DNA of 64,000 bases from Fictibacillus phosphorivorans (GTDB lineage: Bacteria > Bacillota > Bacilli > Bacillales > Fictibacillaceae), in assembly GCF_023715845.1 (NCBI RefSeq), contig NZ_JAMBOR010000012.1, forward strand, positions 1 through 64,000, in the 5' to 3' direction. A program made the translations under genes and the position numbers. Positions 38,765-48,397 of this stretch are shown here, in pieces. Position 1 is the stretch's first letter; every line of letters begins with the position of its first letter. The notes beneath the pieces are model-generated. The model saw only the letters and a list, made by a program, of their open reading frames with translations, did no database searches and was not told where the DNA came from.

Positions 38765-40723
38765 TCAGAATGCAGACAAGTTCTCGTTATCAAGTATGTT
38801 CGTTTCTTCGTTCAAACCAAACGCCACATGTTCTTCAATCCACTTACGACGTGGTTCAACTTTATCTCCCATAAGAACGGAGACGCGTTTTTCAGCTCTC
38901 GCTGCATCATCGATACGAACACGAATCAGTGTACGTGTATCAGGATCCATCGTTGTTTCCCATAGCTGATCAGCGTTCATCTCACCAAGACCCTTATAAC
39001 GCTGGATGATGTAGCCTTTACCTACTTTTTTCTGTGCTTCTTTTAATTCATCTTCATCCCATGCATATTCTATGATTTCCTTTTTACCTGTTCCCTTGCT
39101 CACTTTATAAAGAGGCGGCAAAGCAATGAAAACTTTCCCTTCTTCAATAAGCGGCTTCATGTATCGGTAAAAGAACGTTAAGAGCAGCACTTGAATATGT
39201 GCTCCATCTGTATCAGCATCGGTCATGATAATAATTTTGTCGTAGTTTACATCTTTTAATGAAAAATCAGATCCGACTCCCGCGCCGATCGCATGGATGA
39301 TCGTATTGATTTCTTCATTCTTAAAAATGTCTGCAAGCTTTGCTTTTTCCGTGTTGATTACTTTACCACGAAGCGGCAAAATGGCTTGGAATTTACGATC
39401 ACGGCCTTGTTTTGCAGAACCGCCTGCAGAGTCACCCTCCACCAAGTACAGTTCGTTGCGTTCAGGATTCTTTGAAGTTGCAGGAGTTAACTTTCCACTC
39501 AGCATTGAATCCTTTCGTTTGTTCTTCTTCCCGTTACGTGCATCCTCACGAGCTTTTCGGGCTGCTTCACGAGCTTGAGCGGCTTTAATACTTTTACGAA
39601 TGAGCATTTCACTTATTGCAGGATTCTCCTCAAGAAAGTAAGCAAGCTTTCCAGCAACCACGGCATCTACAGCTGATCGTGCTTCACTTGTTCCTAATTT
39701 ACTCTTTGTTTGGCCTTCAAACTGCAAAAATTCTTCCGGGATTCGAACGGATACTACTGCCGTTAATCCCTCTCGGATATCTGAGCCATCTAGGTTTTTA
39801 TCTTTCTCTTTTAATAAGTTTGTTTTGCGTGCATACTCATTGATGCTTCGAGTAATCGCTGTTTTAGCGCCTGACTCGTGAGTTCCACCGTCTTTCGTGC
39901 GAACGTTGTTGACGAACGAGAGTACGTTTTCTGCATAGCCATCGTTGTATTGAAAAGCAAAATCTACTTCAATCTCATTTTGCGTTCCTTCAAAACTGAC
40001 GACATTATGAAGTGTATCTTTATCTTCATTCAAATATTGCACGAATGCTTCTAGCCCAGTATCGAACTGAAATTCTTCTTTTTCACCATTTCGGGCATCT
40101 TCTAAAACGATTTTAATGCCTTTTAGAAGAAAAGCAGCTTCTCGGAGGCGTTCGCTTAATGTTTCATAATTATAATTAATCGTCGAAAACATTTTACGGT
40201 CAGGTTTGAAATGAACAGTCGTCCCTGTTTTGCGGGTATTCCCGATAACTTCAAGCGTTGTAACAGGCTTTCCTCCATCTTCAAATCGCTGTCTAAATGT
40301 TTTTCCATCACGATAGATCGTAACTTCAAGCCATTCTGACAGGGCATTAACTACAGAAGCACCTACACCATGAAGTCCTCCAGATGTTTTGTATCCGCCT
40401 TGTCCAAATTTACCGCCAGCATGCAGAACAGTAAAGATGATTTCCGGAGTCGGTTTTCCAAGCTTATGCATTCCTGTAGGCATTCCACGGCCATCATCTG
40501 ACACAGAAATGCTGTTATCTTTATGAATCTTTACATGTATGTAATCACCGAATCCGCCTAAAGCTTCGTCCACGGCGTTATCTACAATTTCATATACGAG
40601 GTGATGCAAACCTCTGGCATCTGTGCTGCCGATATACATCCCAGGGCGTTTTCGAACGGCTTCTAACCCTTCGAGCACCTGTATGGCATCATCGTTGTAG
40701 TCAAATAATGATTTACTTGCCAA
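38765..40723 (-). CDS. parE: DNA topoisomerase IV subunit B
   Basis: A 652-residue ATPase subunit. The GHKL ATP site shows EIVDNAVDEALGGF, DDGRGMP and GLHGVGASVVNALS; the Toprim domain shows VEGDSAGGSAKQGRDR and MTDADTDGAHI. The start is TTG 40723, nine bases after GAAAGGAG. It is followed directly by parC, and a CoA-binding YneT-like gene lies upstream on the same strand, as in Bacillus subtilis. Confidence 0.96.
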   Translation of the reverse strand: MASKSLFDYNDDAIQVLEGLEAVRKRPGMYIGSTDARGLHHLVYEIVDNAVDEALGGFGDYIHVKIHKDNSISVSDDGRGMPTGMHKLGKPTPEIIFTVLHAGGKFGQGGYKTSGGLHGVGASVVNALSEWLEVTIYRDGKTFRQRFEDGGKPVTTLEVIGNTRKTGTTVHFKPDRKMFSTINYNYETLSERLREAAFLLKGIKIVLEDARNGEKEEFQFDTGLEAFVQYLNEDKDTLHNVVSFEGTQNEIEVDFAFQYNDGYAENVLSFVNNVRTKDGGTHESGAKTAITRSINEYARKTNLLKEKDKNLDGSDIREGLTAVVSVRIPEEFLQFEGQTKSKLGTSEARSAVDAVVAGKLAYFLEENPAISEMLIRKSIKAAQAREAARKAREDARNGKKNKRKDSMLSGKLTPATSKNPERNELYLVEGDSAGGSAKQGRDRKFQAILPLRGKVINTEKAKLADIFKNEEINTIIHAIGAGVGSDFSLKDVNYDKIIIMTDADTDGAHIQVLLLTFFYRYMKPLIEEGKVFIALPPLYKVSKGTGKKEIIEYAWDEDELKEAQKKVGKGYIIQRYKGLGEMNADQLWETTMDPDTRTLIRVRIDDAARAEKRVSVLMGDKVEPRRKWIEEHVAFGLNEETNILDNENLSAF

Positions 40724-40901
40724 AATGTGTTGCTCCTTTCACGTCATACAGTACTTCTATAATAGCATATAATAGCAGAACGTTTGTTTCTATTCTAGCT
40801 CTTTCCTCATATTCTCCTCTTATTTCTCGGTCAGAGAACAAAAACCTTTAGCTAAAAAGCGTATTTATTGTGTTTACTAAAACGTAAAAAGACAAACATG
40901 G

Positions 40902-40931
40902 GAAAACCACCCGTGTGTGGCGGGTGGTTCA
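40902..40931 (-). terminator. Terminator of the CoA-binding protein gene
   Basis: ACCACCCG and CGGGTGGT arms around a short loop, followed on the minus strand by TTTTCCC; it lies just after the stop at 40935. Confidence 0.75.
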
Positions 40932-40934
40932 TTC

Positions 40935-41342
40935 CTACCGGATCATAGCATGTTCCACTTTAATGCACTTATCCATAATATAAGGAATCGTCGCACTTTG
41001 CAAAATCTCTTCTGCTTCAGCATTATATAAACCGAGCTGCGCCCAGAAGAAACCAGCCTTTATATTAGCTGCGGAACGTGCGACTTCTGGCAGGTACTCA
41101 CTTCTTCTGAACACATTAACGATATCTACCTGTCCCTCAATATCTTCAAGTTTTGCATAAGCTTTTTGTCCCAGGACCTCATTGACATTTGGATTTATAG
41201 GAATGATCTCATAGCCTGCTTTCTGCATATACTCTGAGACCATATAGGAGGTACGAAACGGCTGATCGGACAGACCGACGACCGCTATGCGCTTTTTTAA
41301 TTTTAGCAGATTCTTAATATCCTCTTTCGTTGCAATTCCCAT
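40935..41342 (-). CDS. CoA-binding domain protein, YneT/YccU-like
   Basis: A 135-residue single-domain Rossmann protein of the CoA-binding family related to the N-terminus of succinyl-CoA ligases. The phosphate-binding loop reads VVGLSDQPFRTSYMV, and INPNVNEVLGQKAY and FRRSEYLP are family segments. ATG 41342 follows GGGGAGGA; a frame extending to 41360 has no ribosome site. Its function is unknown, though it is widely conserved beside parE in bacilli. Confidence 0.9.
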   Translation of the reverse strand: MGIATKEDIKNLLKLKKRIAVVGLSDQPFRTSYMVSEYMQKAGYEIIPINPNVNEVLGQKAYAKLEDIEGQVDIVNVFRRSEYLPEVARSAANIKAGFFWAQLGLYNAEAEEILQSATIPYIMDKCIKVEHAMIR

Positions 41343-41457
41343 GTTTAATTTCCTCCCCAAGTCATTTTATATAAATTGTAGACAAAACCATTGAAATTGA
41401 AACATTTGTAAAGAACCCTGTTTGTTTCATAGAACCAATTTATTACAAGAGCATCAA

Positions 41458-41499
41458 AAAGCCGGCATACTCGGATGATACACGAGAGCCGGCATACAA
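41458..41499 (-). terminator. Terminator of the M32 carboxypeptidase gene
   Basis: On the minus strand AGCCGGC-TCTCG pairs with CGAGT-ATGCCGGCT and is followed by TTTTTGATG. The two GCCGGCATAC copies also form a direct repeat. Confidence 0.8.
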
Positions 41500-41503
41500 G
41501 GTT

Positions 41504-43024
41504 TTAGCCGTTTAGACGGTAAATTTCACTGTACTTTTTCTCAAAATATGTGATGAGATGATCGGGATTCAAACCTTCACCTGTTACATCTTTTAGAATT
41601 TCGATCGGCTTTTTCATCTTGCCGTATTGATGCACATTGTTTGTCAGCCAATCTTTAATCGGAAGAAGGTTCCCTGATTCAACAAGAGAATCAAAGTCCG
41701 GAATATCTTTTATCATTGCGTTTTTAAGCTGTGCTGCGTAAATATAACCTAGTGCATACGAAGGGAAGTAACCAAAACTGCCCCCTGACCAGTGGACGTC
41801 TTGAAGAACTCCTTCCGCGTCATTTTTCGGAGTTACACCAAGGTATTCCTGCATTTTCTCGTTCCAGACACGTGGGAGATCCTTAACTTCAATCTCATCG
41901 TTAAATAAACCTTTTTCAATCTCATAACGAACAATAACGTGCAACGGATATGTCATTTCATCCGCTTCGATACGAATCAATGAAGGTTCAACGATGTTGA
42001 TCGAGCGATAAAAGTCTTCGAGCTCGACTCCGTTGAATTGAGATCCCGCGACATTCTTCAATGTAGAATAATGATTTTTCCAGAATCCAAAGTGGCGCCC
42101 GACGAAGTTCTCCCAGAACAAGGATTGAGATTCATGGATACCCATGGATGTACCTGAACATAGAGGCGTACCCACGAGTTCTTCAGAAATATTTTGCTCA
42201 TAAAGGGCATGTCCGCCTTCATGGATCGTACCGAAAACGGCTGTACGAAAATCATTTTCCATATACTTTGTTGTTACACGGACGTCCCCTGGATTAAGAC
42301 CGATTGCAAACGGATGGACTGTTTCATCTAAGCGGCCGGAGTCAAAGTCATAGCCCATGTCTTTTAACACGTGCAAACTAAATTCTTTTTGCTTTTCTTT
42401 CGGGAAATGGTCGAACAAAAATTTCGTTTCAGGCTGGTCAGCTTCTGTAACTTTTTGCAGTAGCGGAACAATACGGTCACGAAGTTTTGAGAAAGTCTCA
42501 TCCAAGATTTCTACTGTTACCCCTGGTTCGTACATATCTAAAAGCGTGTTGTATTTATTCCCTTCATAACCCCAGTATTCTATAAACCTTTTATTAAATG
42601 CTACAAGCTTTTCTAAGTAAGGCTGAAACAATGAGAAATCAGAGTTGTTTTTCGCTTCTTCCCATACATTCTCTGCTTTAGACTGCAAAATGACATATTC
42701 TTTGAATTCAGCTGGAGGAATCTTCGCGTTACGCTCAAAATCCTTCTTTACTTCTTCAAGTGTTTTCTTTGTCACATCTGACAGCGTGTCATACACTTCT
42801 GGCTTAGATAACTCTTCGATAAAGTTTTTCATTTCATCAGATACGGACATTTCAAATACATCTGATGATAACGTTCCAATCACTTCCGAGCGTTGTTCTA
42901 CACCTTTTTTTGGTGCTCCCGTACGTAGATCCCAATACATAAGGCCGATCGCTTCATTTACATGAACCATTTTCTTTACATAATCTAAAAACTCTTTTTC
43001 GATAATTACTTTCGTTTGCGTCAT
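41504..43024 (-). CDS. ypwA: M32 family metallocarboxypeptidase (Taq/YpwA type)
   Basis: A 506-residue cytoplasmic zinc carboxypeptidase. The active-site motif is HEGGH (residues about 264-268, in FGTIHEGGHALYE), the third zinc ligand lies in the downstream IRIEADEMTYPLH segment, and the HPF and DVRVTTKY pieces are characteristic of this fold. It removes C-terminal residues from peptides with broad specificity. ATG 43024 has a modest ribosome site (AAGGGATGG). It is probably monocistronic. Confidence 0.93.
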   Translation of the reverse strand: MTQTKVIIEKEFLDYVKKMVHVNEAIGLMYWDLRTGAPKKGVEQRSEVIGTLSSDVFEMSVSDEMKNFIEELSKPEVYDTLSDVTKKTLEEVKKDFERNAKIPPAEFKEYVILQSKAENVWEEAKNNSDFSLFQPYLEKLVAFNKRFIEYWGYEGNKYNTLLDMYEPGVTVEILDETFSKLRDRIVPLLQKVTEADQPETKFLFDHFPKEKQKEFSLHVLKDMGYDFDSGRLDETVHPFAIGLNPGDVRVTTKYMENDFRTAVFGTIHEGGHALYEQNISEELVGTPLCSGTSMGIHESQSLFWENFVGRHFGFWKNHYSTLKNVAGSQFNGVELEDFYRSINIVEPSLIRIEADEMTYPLHVIVRYEIEKGLFNDEIEVKDLPRVWNEKMQEYLGVTPKNDAEGVLQDVHWSGGSFGYFPSYALGYIYAAQLKNAMIKDIPDFDSLVESGNLLPIKDWLTNNVHQYGKMKKPIEILKDVTGEGLNPDHLITYFEKKYSEIYRLNG

Positions 43025-43116
43025 TATAAATAACCATCCCTTCGCGTGATAAAAACCTACCGCTATAGAGAATTCGGGACAGAATAAAAAAGTCCTGCTG
43101 GTCAGTTTTATTTTTA

Positions 43117-43296
43117 TTAAAAATCTTCTTTAAACATTTCTGCATATGGAGCAAAAGTTGGATCGACATTGTTCACATGACCGATCGATTGATGAAGCAA
43201 CTGGTGGATCTCTTCTTTATGATGATCCCCGAGGTGAGGATAAAGGTTTTGATAAGCTTTTCTAATCCTCGACAAATGACTGAAATGATCGTACAT
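43117..43296 (-). CDS. Small hypothetical protein, 59 residues
   Basis: ATG 43296 follows AGAAGGG at six bases. The sequence (MYDHFSHLSRIRKAYQNLYP..., ending EMFKEDF) is rich in His (ten) and aromatic residues, hydrophilic, and predicted helical, with no signal peptide. I do not recognise it. The His pairs (DHHKEE, LLHQSIGH) could bind metal, but this is speculative. It lies in the gap before ypwA on the same strand. Confidence 0.6.
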   Translation of the reverse strand: MYDHFSHLSRIRKAYQNLYPHLGDHHKEEIHQLLHQSIGHVNNVDPTFAPYAEMFKEDF

Positions 43297-43467
43297 ACTA
43301 ATCCCTTCTTTCTACTTGTTTTTCATTAGTATGTACAGCATTCTTAATCCTTTAAACAAAAAAATACAACCTGAGACTTATACATAAATACTTCCCAAGT
43401 GGTTTCATTGCCATTTGATAAAGGATTAAACTTTTTAATGAAATACACGAAGGGAGAACAATGTAAC

Positions 43468-43986
43468 ATGAAAACGATCGGAAACAACGGACTAAAATGG
43501 TTAAAGATCACACATATCGTTTTAGTAGCCTTATTTTTTGGCGGGATTATGAGTTCAGTTGCTATCCATACTGGGATAAAACTTGATTCTTATGAAGTGA
43601 CTCTAGAAACCTATAAAAGAATTGTAGTCATCAGTGATTATGTTATTCGCACCGGTGCAGTCGGTACATTAATCGTTGGGTTTATTTATGGGATTTTCAC
43701 AAAATGGGGGTTCTTCAAACATCGGTGGGTTACTGTAAAATGGATTTTGTTTATCATACAAACCGTGGTCGGCATATTCGTAGTTGATCACCTCATGATG
43801 ACAAATATGGCTCTTTTAGAAAAAGAAAAAGCACTCGCATTAAGTAACCCCGCTTTTATCCAAAACGATGAGTGGAGACAGTATGCCGTATGGTTTCAGG
43901 TTGGTGTAACACTGTTTATTTTTATCATATCAGTCCTAAAGCCTTGGAAAAAGAAAAGAACATCCACAAAAGTGACCGCTGCATAA
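43468..43986 (+). CDS. DUF2269-like integral membrane protein
   Basis: A 172-residue protein with four hydrophobic segments: residues 8-30, 52-72, 84-102 and 139-160. It has the pattern of the DUF2269 family of predicted membrane proteins (KITHIVLVALFFGGIMSS; VKWILFIIQTVVGIF; conserved His pair). Function unknown; the histidines could hold haem or metal. A longer frame from 43399 has no ribosome site, so ATG 43468 after GAAGGGAG is chosen, although the spacing is long (11 bases). Confidence 0.7.
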   Translation: MKTIGNNGLKWLKITHIVLVALFFGGIMSSVAIHTGIKLDSYEVTLETYKRIVVISDYVIRTGAVGTLIVGFIYGIFTKWGFFKHRWVTVKWILFIIQTVVGIFVVDHLMMTNMALLEKEKALALSNPAFIQNDEWRQYAVWFQVGVTLFIFIISVLKPWKKKRTSTKVTAA

Positions 43987-43987
43987 A

Positions 43988-44021
43988 TGAAAAAGGCTGC
44001 CTCAGAAAGGCAGCTCTTTTT
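43988..44021. terminator. Bidirectional terminator
   Basis: AAAAGGCTGCCT and AGGCAGCTCTTTTT arms around a short loop, between the DUF2269-like gene and the convergent DUF5054 gene. The AAAGAGCTGCC phrase is shared with the hairpin at 52149-52199. Confidence 0.85.
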
Positions 44022-44039
44022 AAATATTGCTAGTGTTTT

Positions 44040-46151
44040 CTAGCTATTCGCTTTCAATTTTATGATAAATCTGCTCTTCCCATCCTCTTCATACCACATC
44101 GGGAAGTTTGTGCCCCAAACGTTGTTGTATAAGTTAAAATGAAATCCACCATGCAGAGAAGCAAAAGTATTGTCAAATTGCAGCAATCTTTTTTTTCCTG
44201 GAGAGACTAAAGGAGAATCTTTTGGCTCAATAATAGCTTCCCCATCAGCACCTTGATAAGAAAGGCCCGAACACAAGGCATGAAGGTTACGATTCCCGTC
44301 TTTTACGACTTCAAGTGGAGATATCGGCTCCCCCAACTTATCCATCTTCCAAATGTTCGGATTATCCACCTCTAGACCAAAGGAAAACCACATCGCCTCT
44401 GGTAAACGGTTTGCTTCCTTATCAAACCACTGAAGAGCAATCTCGATCTGTTCATCCATTTTAGGAAATTTGTATTCGATGATGACCATCTTTGGAGCAC
44501 CGAAAGATTCTACTGCTTTACTCGGAAGCTCGAGATGCACCCGCACGTGATCATCAGTCGCGGTTTCCGTTTTGCTCAAGGAAAGGATACTCGGATGATA
44601 CCTTTCATGTCTCGGTCTTGGTGTCACCAACTCCATCCCTGGTTTCCCTTGATCAGCCTCCGACCACTGATAGGTTTGGCCAACATTCTCCACATACTCC
44701 TCAAACCAGCGATGATAGTTTTCTACTCCAAATGATTCATACTCAAAAACACCCATTCGTTTTTGTTCGTTTACCCAGGATTTTCCTTTACTATCCAGTA
44801 AGCACTTTATCGATCCATCGTCTGCAAACACTATAGTAAACTTTCCGAGTGAGTAAGAACGGTTAGTTTGTATTTGCTCAGACAAAATTTCATGTTTTAT
44901 CGGTTCTAATAACTGAAATGCTTCCCACACTTTCTTCTGTCTTTTATCAGACAATGCATCAATAGCTCCTTGAAGATATCCACGCTGTTCTTTCCAGGAT
45001 GCTTCAAATAATTGATAGCCTCTAGTGATGGCAGATTCTAAAAAAACTTCTTTCGATAATCGATCATACTCGTCCATCGCAAAGGATCCAATATAGCTGT
45101 ATTTAGCTGGCACCGAATCAGGTTCGATGGCACTTTTCTGTCTTGCATGTTGAAAATCCAGCTTGGCATAATTTTTATAATCATTTAGATATTTCTTTTC
45201 ATCTAATCCCCATGTATGTTCTGGGATTAACAGCAGCCAGTCAGAAAACTGTCTATACTCCTTACTGTTTACCTCTAACTCCCCTTCGGTGATCCACTGG
45301 TTTCTGAGTCGAAGTAGTTCACGGTATTGAGCTACCTTTTTGGGATCCGTTGCTACCCCGTGGATCCACGAATCCCCAATCTCCTCATGAACGACCGGCA
45401 GAGTATGTTTTATCGCTTGGATTTTTGCCGCAAAAGCATCCATGGTTGACGCTTTGATAACGGCATTCGGAAATTTTTCTTGTAAGACATGGAATTCCCT
45501 TTTAATATCCTCAACAGATGGAGGTCCACAATTATCCCCTGTATGAGCAAATACCATCACCTCATTCAAACCATCCAGTTTGAGAACATCTCCATAGTTA
45601 TCCGCATAGTTAACGATAACTTCTGTTTCATCCTTACCTTTCCATACAAAAATAGAAGGAACAGAAGGCACTTTTGAAGCCGGATTAACTCCAATATGTA
45701 AATATTGAATGCCACTATTGGCTAAGTGAGGTACGATTGCTTTTGTATGACCAGGAACATCAGTCATTTTTGCTGAAATCGTTCGTTTTCCATACGTCCT
45801 GTCTAAGCTTTTCGAGATGGACAATCCATATTGAAGCAAATCCGCATCCATTAATTCCGTATGTGTTGTAAAAGGGAGTCCGTGCCAAGTGATAAACCCC
45901 TTTTTTATAGCCCCTTCCATCACTCGCTTTTGTTCATCATTTGCTCTCTTTAAATACTCTTGAATCAACCATGAACCAGTTGTCCATACAAAACCAACAG
46001 ATGTATCTTCTTGATCTAAACGCTCTGCCAACTCGATCGCCTTTGGTATGTAAGACTTAATATATTGTTCTGTCACATTTTCGGCTAAATCGGTAAAGCC
46101 AATATCTAAATGTGTTTTGAAGATCACATGCACTACTTCAATATCCTTCAT
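44040..46151 (-). CDS. DUF5054 protein with GH38-like N-terminal domain
   Basis: A 702-residue cytoplasmic protein (no signal peptide). The N-terminal 270 residues resemble the catalytic domain of GH38 alpha-mannosidases: the HVIFKTHLDIGFTD opening supplies the His-x-Asp metal motif and MTDVPGHTKAIVPHLANSG the later Asp/His. The rest (about 400-700) is a beta-rich sugar-hydrolase-like domain. I know no biochemical function for DUF5054. A hydrolase acting on a mannose-like or other glycoside is inferred from the fold and from the ABC importer, PHP hydrolase and LacI genes it follows. ATG 46151 is after GGGGAG; the frame to 46166 is five codons longer and less likely. Confidence 0.75.
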   Translation of the reverse strand: MKDIEVVHVIFKTHLDIGFTDLAENVTEQYIKSYIPKAIELAERLDQEDTSVGFVWTTGSWLIQEYLKRANDEQKRVMEGAIKKGFITWHGLPFTTHTELMDADLLQYGLSISKSLDRTYGKRTISAKMTDVPGHTKAIVPHLANSGIQYLHIGVNPASKVPSVPSIFVWKGKDETEVIVNYADNYGDVLKLDGLNEVMVFAHTGDNCGPPSVEDIKREFHVLQEKFPNAVIKASTMDAFAAKIQAIKHTLPVVHEEIGDSWIHGVATDPKKVAQYRELLRLRNQWITEGELEVNSKEYRQFSDWLLLIPEHTWGLDEKKYLNDYKNYAKLDFQHARQKSAIEPDSVPAKYSYIGSFAMDEYDRLSKEVFLESAITRGYQLFEASWKEQRGYLQGAIDALSDKRQKKVWEAFQLLEPIKHEILSEQIQTNRSYSLGKFTIVFADDGSIKCLLDSKGKSWVNEQKRMGVFEYESFGVENYHRWFEEYVENVGQTYQWSEADQGKPGMELVTPRPRHERYHPSILSLSKTETATDDHVRVHLELPSKAVESFGAPKMVIIEYKFPKMDEQIEIALQWFDKEANRLPEAMWFSFGLEVDNPNIWKMDKLGEPISPLEVVKDGNRNLHALCSGLSYQGADGEAIIEPKDSPLVSPGKKRLLQFDNTFASLHGGFHFNLYNNVWGTNFPMWYEEDGKSRFIIKLKANS

Positions 46152-46233
46152 GTTGCTGCTCCCCACCTTATGTACGTCTCTACATGTTTAGTTGTCACTA
46201 TTCTTTGTTGATTTTCATGCTTTATCAAGCTCA

Positions 46234-47520
46234 TTATTCAAAACCAGAAAAATAAATAGGATTACTTAATGCCGCTAGTAGCCTTGTTTTTACTTGAGGG
46301 AAATAGCGCCATACTTCTACCCGGTAAAAGGAACGGGTTCCAACGGTTAAGGTTACATCGAATGCATCCTCACCTTCCTCCACCATCATTTCCTACTCAA
46401 CGCCGTTATTTGAAATGATTCTAACCGCATCATTATACTGAACATCTTTCACGTTCACCTGAACCGGTAAATTCTTATTGATACAAACATCACCAACGAT
46501 TCTGCTTCCACAGGTTAAACTGATGAATGGTCCTTGTGGGGAATAACTTAAAACGACATGCCCTTTATCTACTGAGCTTAAAATCTCAGAGCTTGTTAAA
46601 TTTTTACTATAAACCCATGTGGTAGGCATGCCATGGATAACATGGGGATCGGGACGATGGGCATCACTGCCACCGACCGCTACAAGCCTTCTTCCAGAAA
46701 CAAGCTGGTCTTGCCACCAGTCAAGCGCATCTTGGTTATCTTTCCGCCAAGGTCCATTCCAAACTTCCACCCAGTCATAATCAAAATCCCACCCCAATCT
46801 CCATCGAGTATTTCGACAGTACGGATGATTTAACGAAATATAGGCTCCCTTTTCCCGGGCTTCGCTTAAGCGGGCATGTAAATCTTCCATATCACTGACT
46901 CTAAAATCACGGACAGGATCATTTACTCCAAAAAAGTTGAGATGCCCCCAGTTGGTGGTGAGCTCCATCCCTGGGATATACAAAGTGTCAACATCACGAG
47001 GGTAAGCCTCGTTCTGACTTGACGCATTGTGGTCAGTTAACGCAAGAAAATCAAGTCCACCTTGTGTTGCGATCTCTGCTTTTTCCCTTAATGTGAACTT
47101 CCCATCACTATGGACACTATGTGTATGAAGATCTCCCTTTAACCAGCGAAGCTTCTCCTCGGTAAACTCAATCGTTAACTTCACGGTACAACCCTTGTTA
47201 GCAACCTTGTAAGCACCTAATATAACCGACCATTCTCCTGCTTCGATCGGCCCGTGTAAATAACCAGGAGTGGCCTTGGCTAAATGGATAAAAAACTCCG
47301 TACGAGCTCCACCGCTCCACCCTCTGACACGACTCGGATCCTTAACCCCAAGGTCGATGATGCTCGAAGCCACACCTTCTTGAATAACTTCCATTTTCAC
47401 TTTGATTTGTTCCGTTCCGACTGGAACCTGAAAGGGAACTTCGATATAGAGATTCTCTTCTTCATGCGAGATAAATCTTGAAATACTTTTTGATTTAGAG
47501 AAAGCTTGGATGATCGCCAT
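46234..47520 (-). pseudogene. CehA/McbA family PHP metallohydrolase with an in-frame TAG
   Basis: Residues 1-120 form a beta-sandwich-like domain, and residues about 125-330 a PHP-type phosphoesterase fold with the metal motifs GDLHTHSVHSDG, LTDHNA, LNHPY and GGSDAHRP. The open frame ends at TAG (46393-46395), yet the same frame continues for 52 more codons, including RSFYRVEVWRYFP and LLAALSNPIYFSG, to TAA at 46234. These match the C-terminal tail of CehA-family proteins. The 375-residue product lacks this last strand region. Whether it still folds, or the TAG is read through, is open. Characterised relatives hydrolyse carbamate/ester bonds; substrates here may be sugar phosphates or glycosides. 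It overlaps nothing and lies between the permease gene and the DUF5054 gene. Confidence 0.75.
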
Positions 47521-47541
47521 TCTCTCACCTCCTGGACCTTT

Positions 47542-48393
47542 TTATTCTTTACCTGTTGACCCCATCCCTCCCAATCCTTGTTCAAAGAGAGGTTGAAGTA
47601 CAAAATATAGGATGATCATTGGAAGAGCAGCCGTTGTCGCACCCGCCATAATTAATGGCCAATCGATATTGTATTGAGTTTGAAAGGCTTTTAAAGCAAT
47701 TTGGATCGTATACATTTCTTGAGAGCGAGCAACAGTTAACGGCCATAAATATTCGTTCCAATGGCTTAGAAAACTAAAAATCGCGACTAATGCTAAACCA
47801 GGTTTGTTTAAAGGCAAAATGATTTTCCAATAAATTTGAAACTTATTGCACCCATCAATGGTAGCTTGTTCATCTAATTCCTTAGGAACGGATAGAAAGT
47901 TTTGCCGTAGTAAAAAGATGGCAAAACCGGTAACAGCAAATGGAAGGATTAATGCAGAATAGGAATCCAACCATCCGTTCGGACCAGAAAACGGCATGTT
48001 CTTCATCATAAAGAATAGAGGTACCACCATTAAGCCGGAAGGGATCATCATCGTAGCCAAAACCATTAAAAACAACTTATTTCTACCTGGAAACTTTAGT
48101 CTAGCAAAAGCAAATGCAGCTAATGAAGCTAAAAATACATTAATTGCCGTTGCTACTACGGAAACAATGAAACTATTAAAAAATGCTCGTGGAAGATTTG
48201 TTTCCTGCCATATCTTCAGGAAGTTCTCCCAATGGAATTCTGAAGGTATTATTTTAGGAGGCCATACCATTACATCACCCTGAGTTTTCACAGCTGTCAT
48301 GAACATCCATATATATGGGCCTAGAAAAATTAGCAATACAATAGACAACAAACCATATATAAACGTATTTTTCATGATTTTAGTTTTTTTCAT
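47542..48393 (-). CDS. Carbohydrate ABC transporter permease, MalG type
   Basis: A 283-residue inner-membrane subunit with six hydrophobic segments and the conserved EAA loop (KELDEQATIDGCNKFQIYWKIILP, near residue 190) that contacts the ATPase. It pairs with the MalF-type permease encoded four bases upstream. The last residues (GLGGMGSTGKE) are not conserved. No ATPase gene is in the locus, so a shared MsmX-like ATPase is presumed, as is common in bacilli. Confidence 0.92.
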   Translation of the reverse strand: MKKTKIMKNTFIYGLLSIVLLIFLGPYIWMFMTAVKTQGDVMVWPPKIIPSEFHWENFLKIWQETNLPRAFFNSFIVSVVATAINVFLASLAAFAFARLKFPGRNKLFLMVLATMMIPSGLMVVPLFFMMKNMPFSGPNGWLDSYSALILPFAVTGFAIFLLRQNFLSVPKELDEQATIDGCNKFQIYWKIILPLNKPGLALVAIFSFLSHWNEYLWPLTVARSQEMYTIQIALKAFQTQYNIDWPLIMAGATTAALPMIILYFVLQPLFEQGLGGMGSTGKE

Positions 48394-48397
48394 ATTG

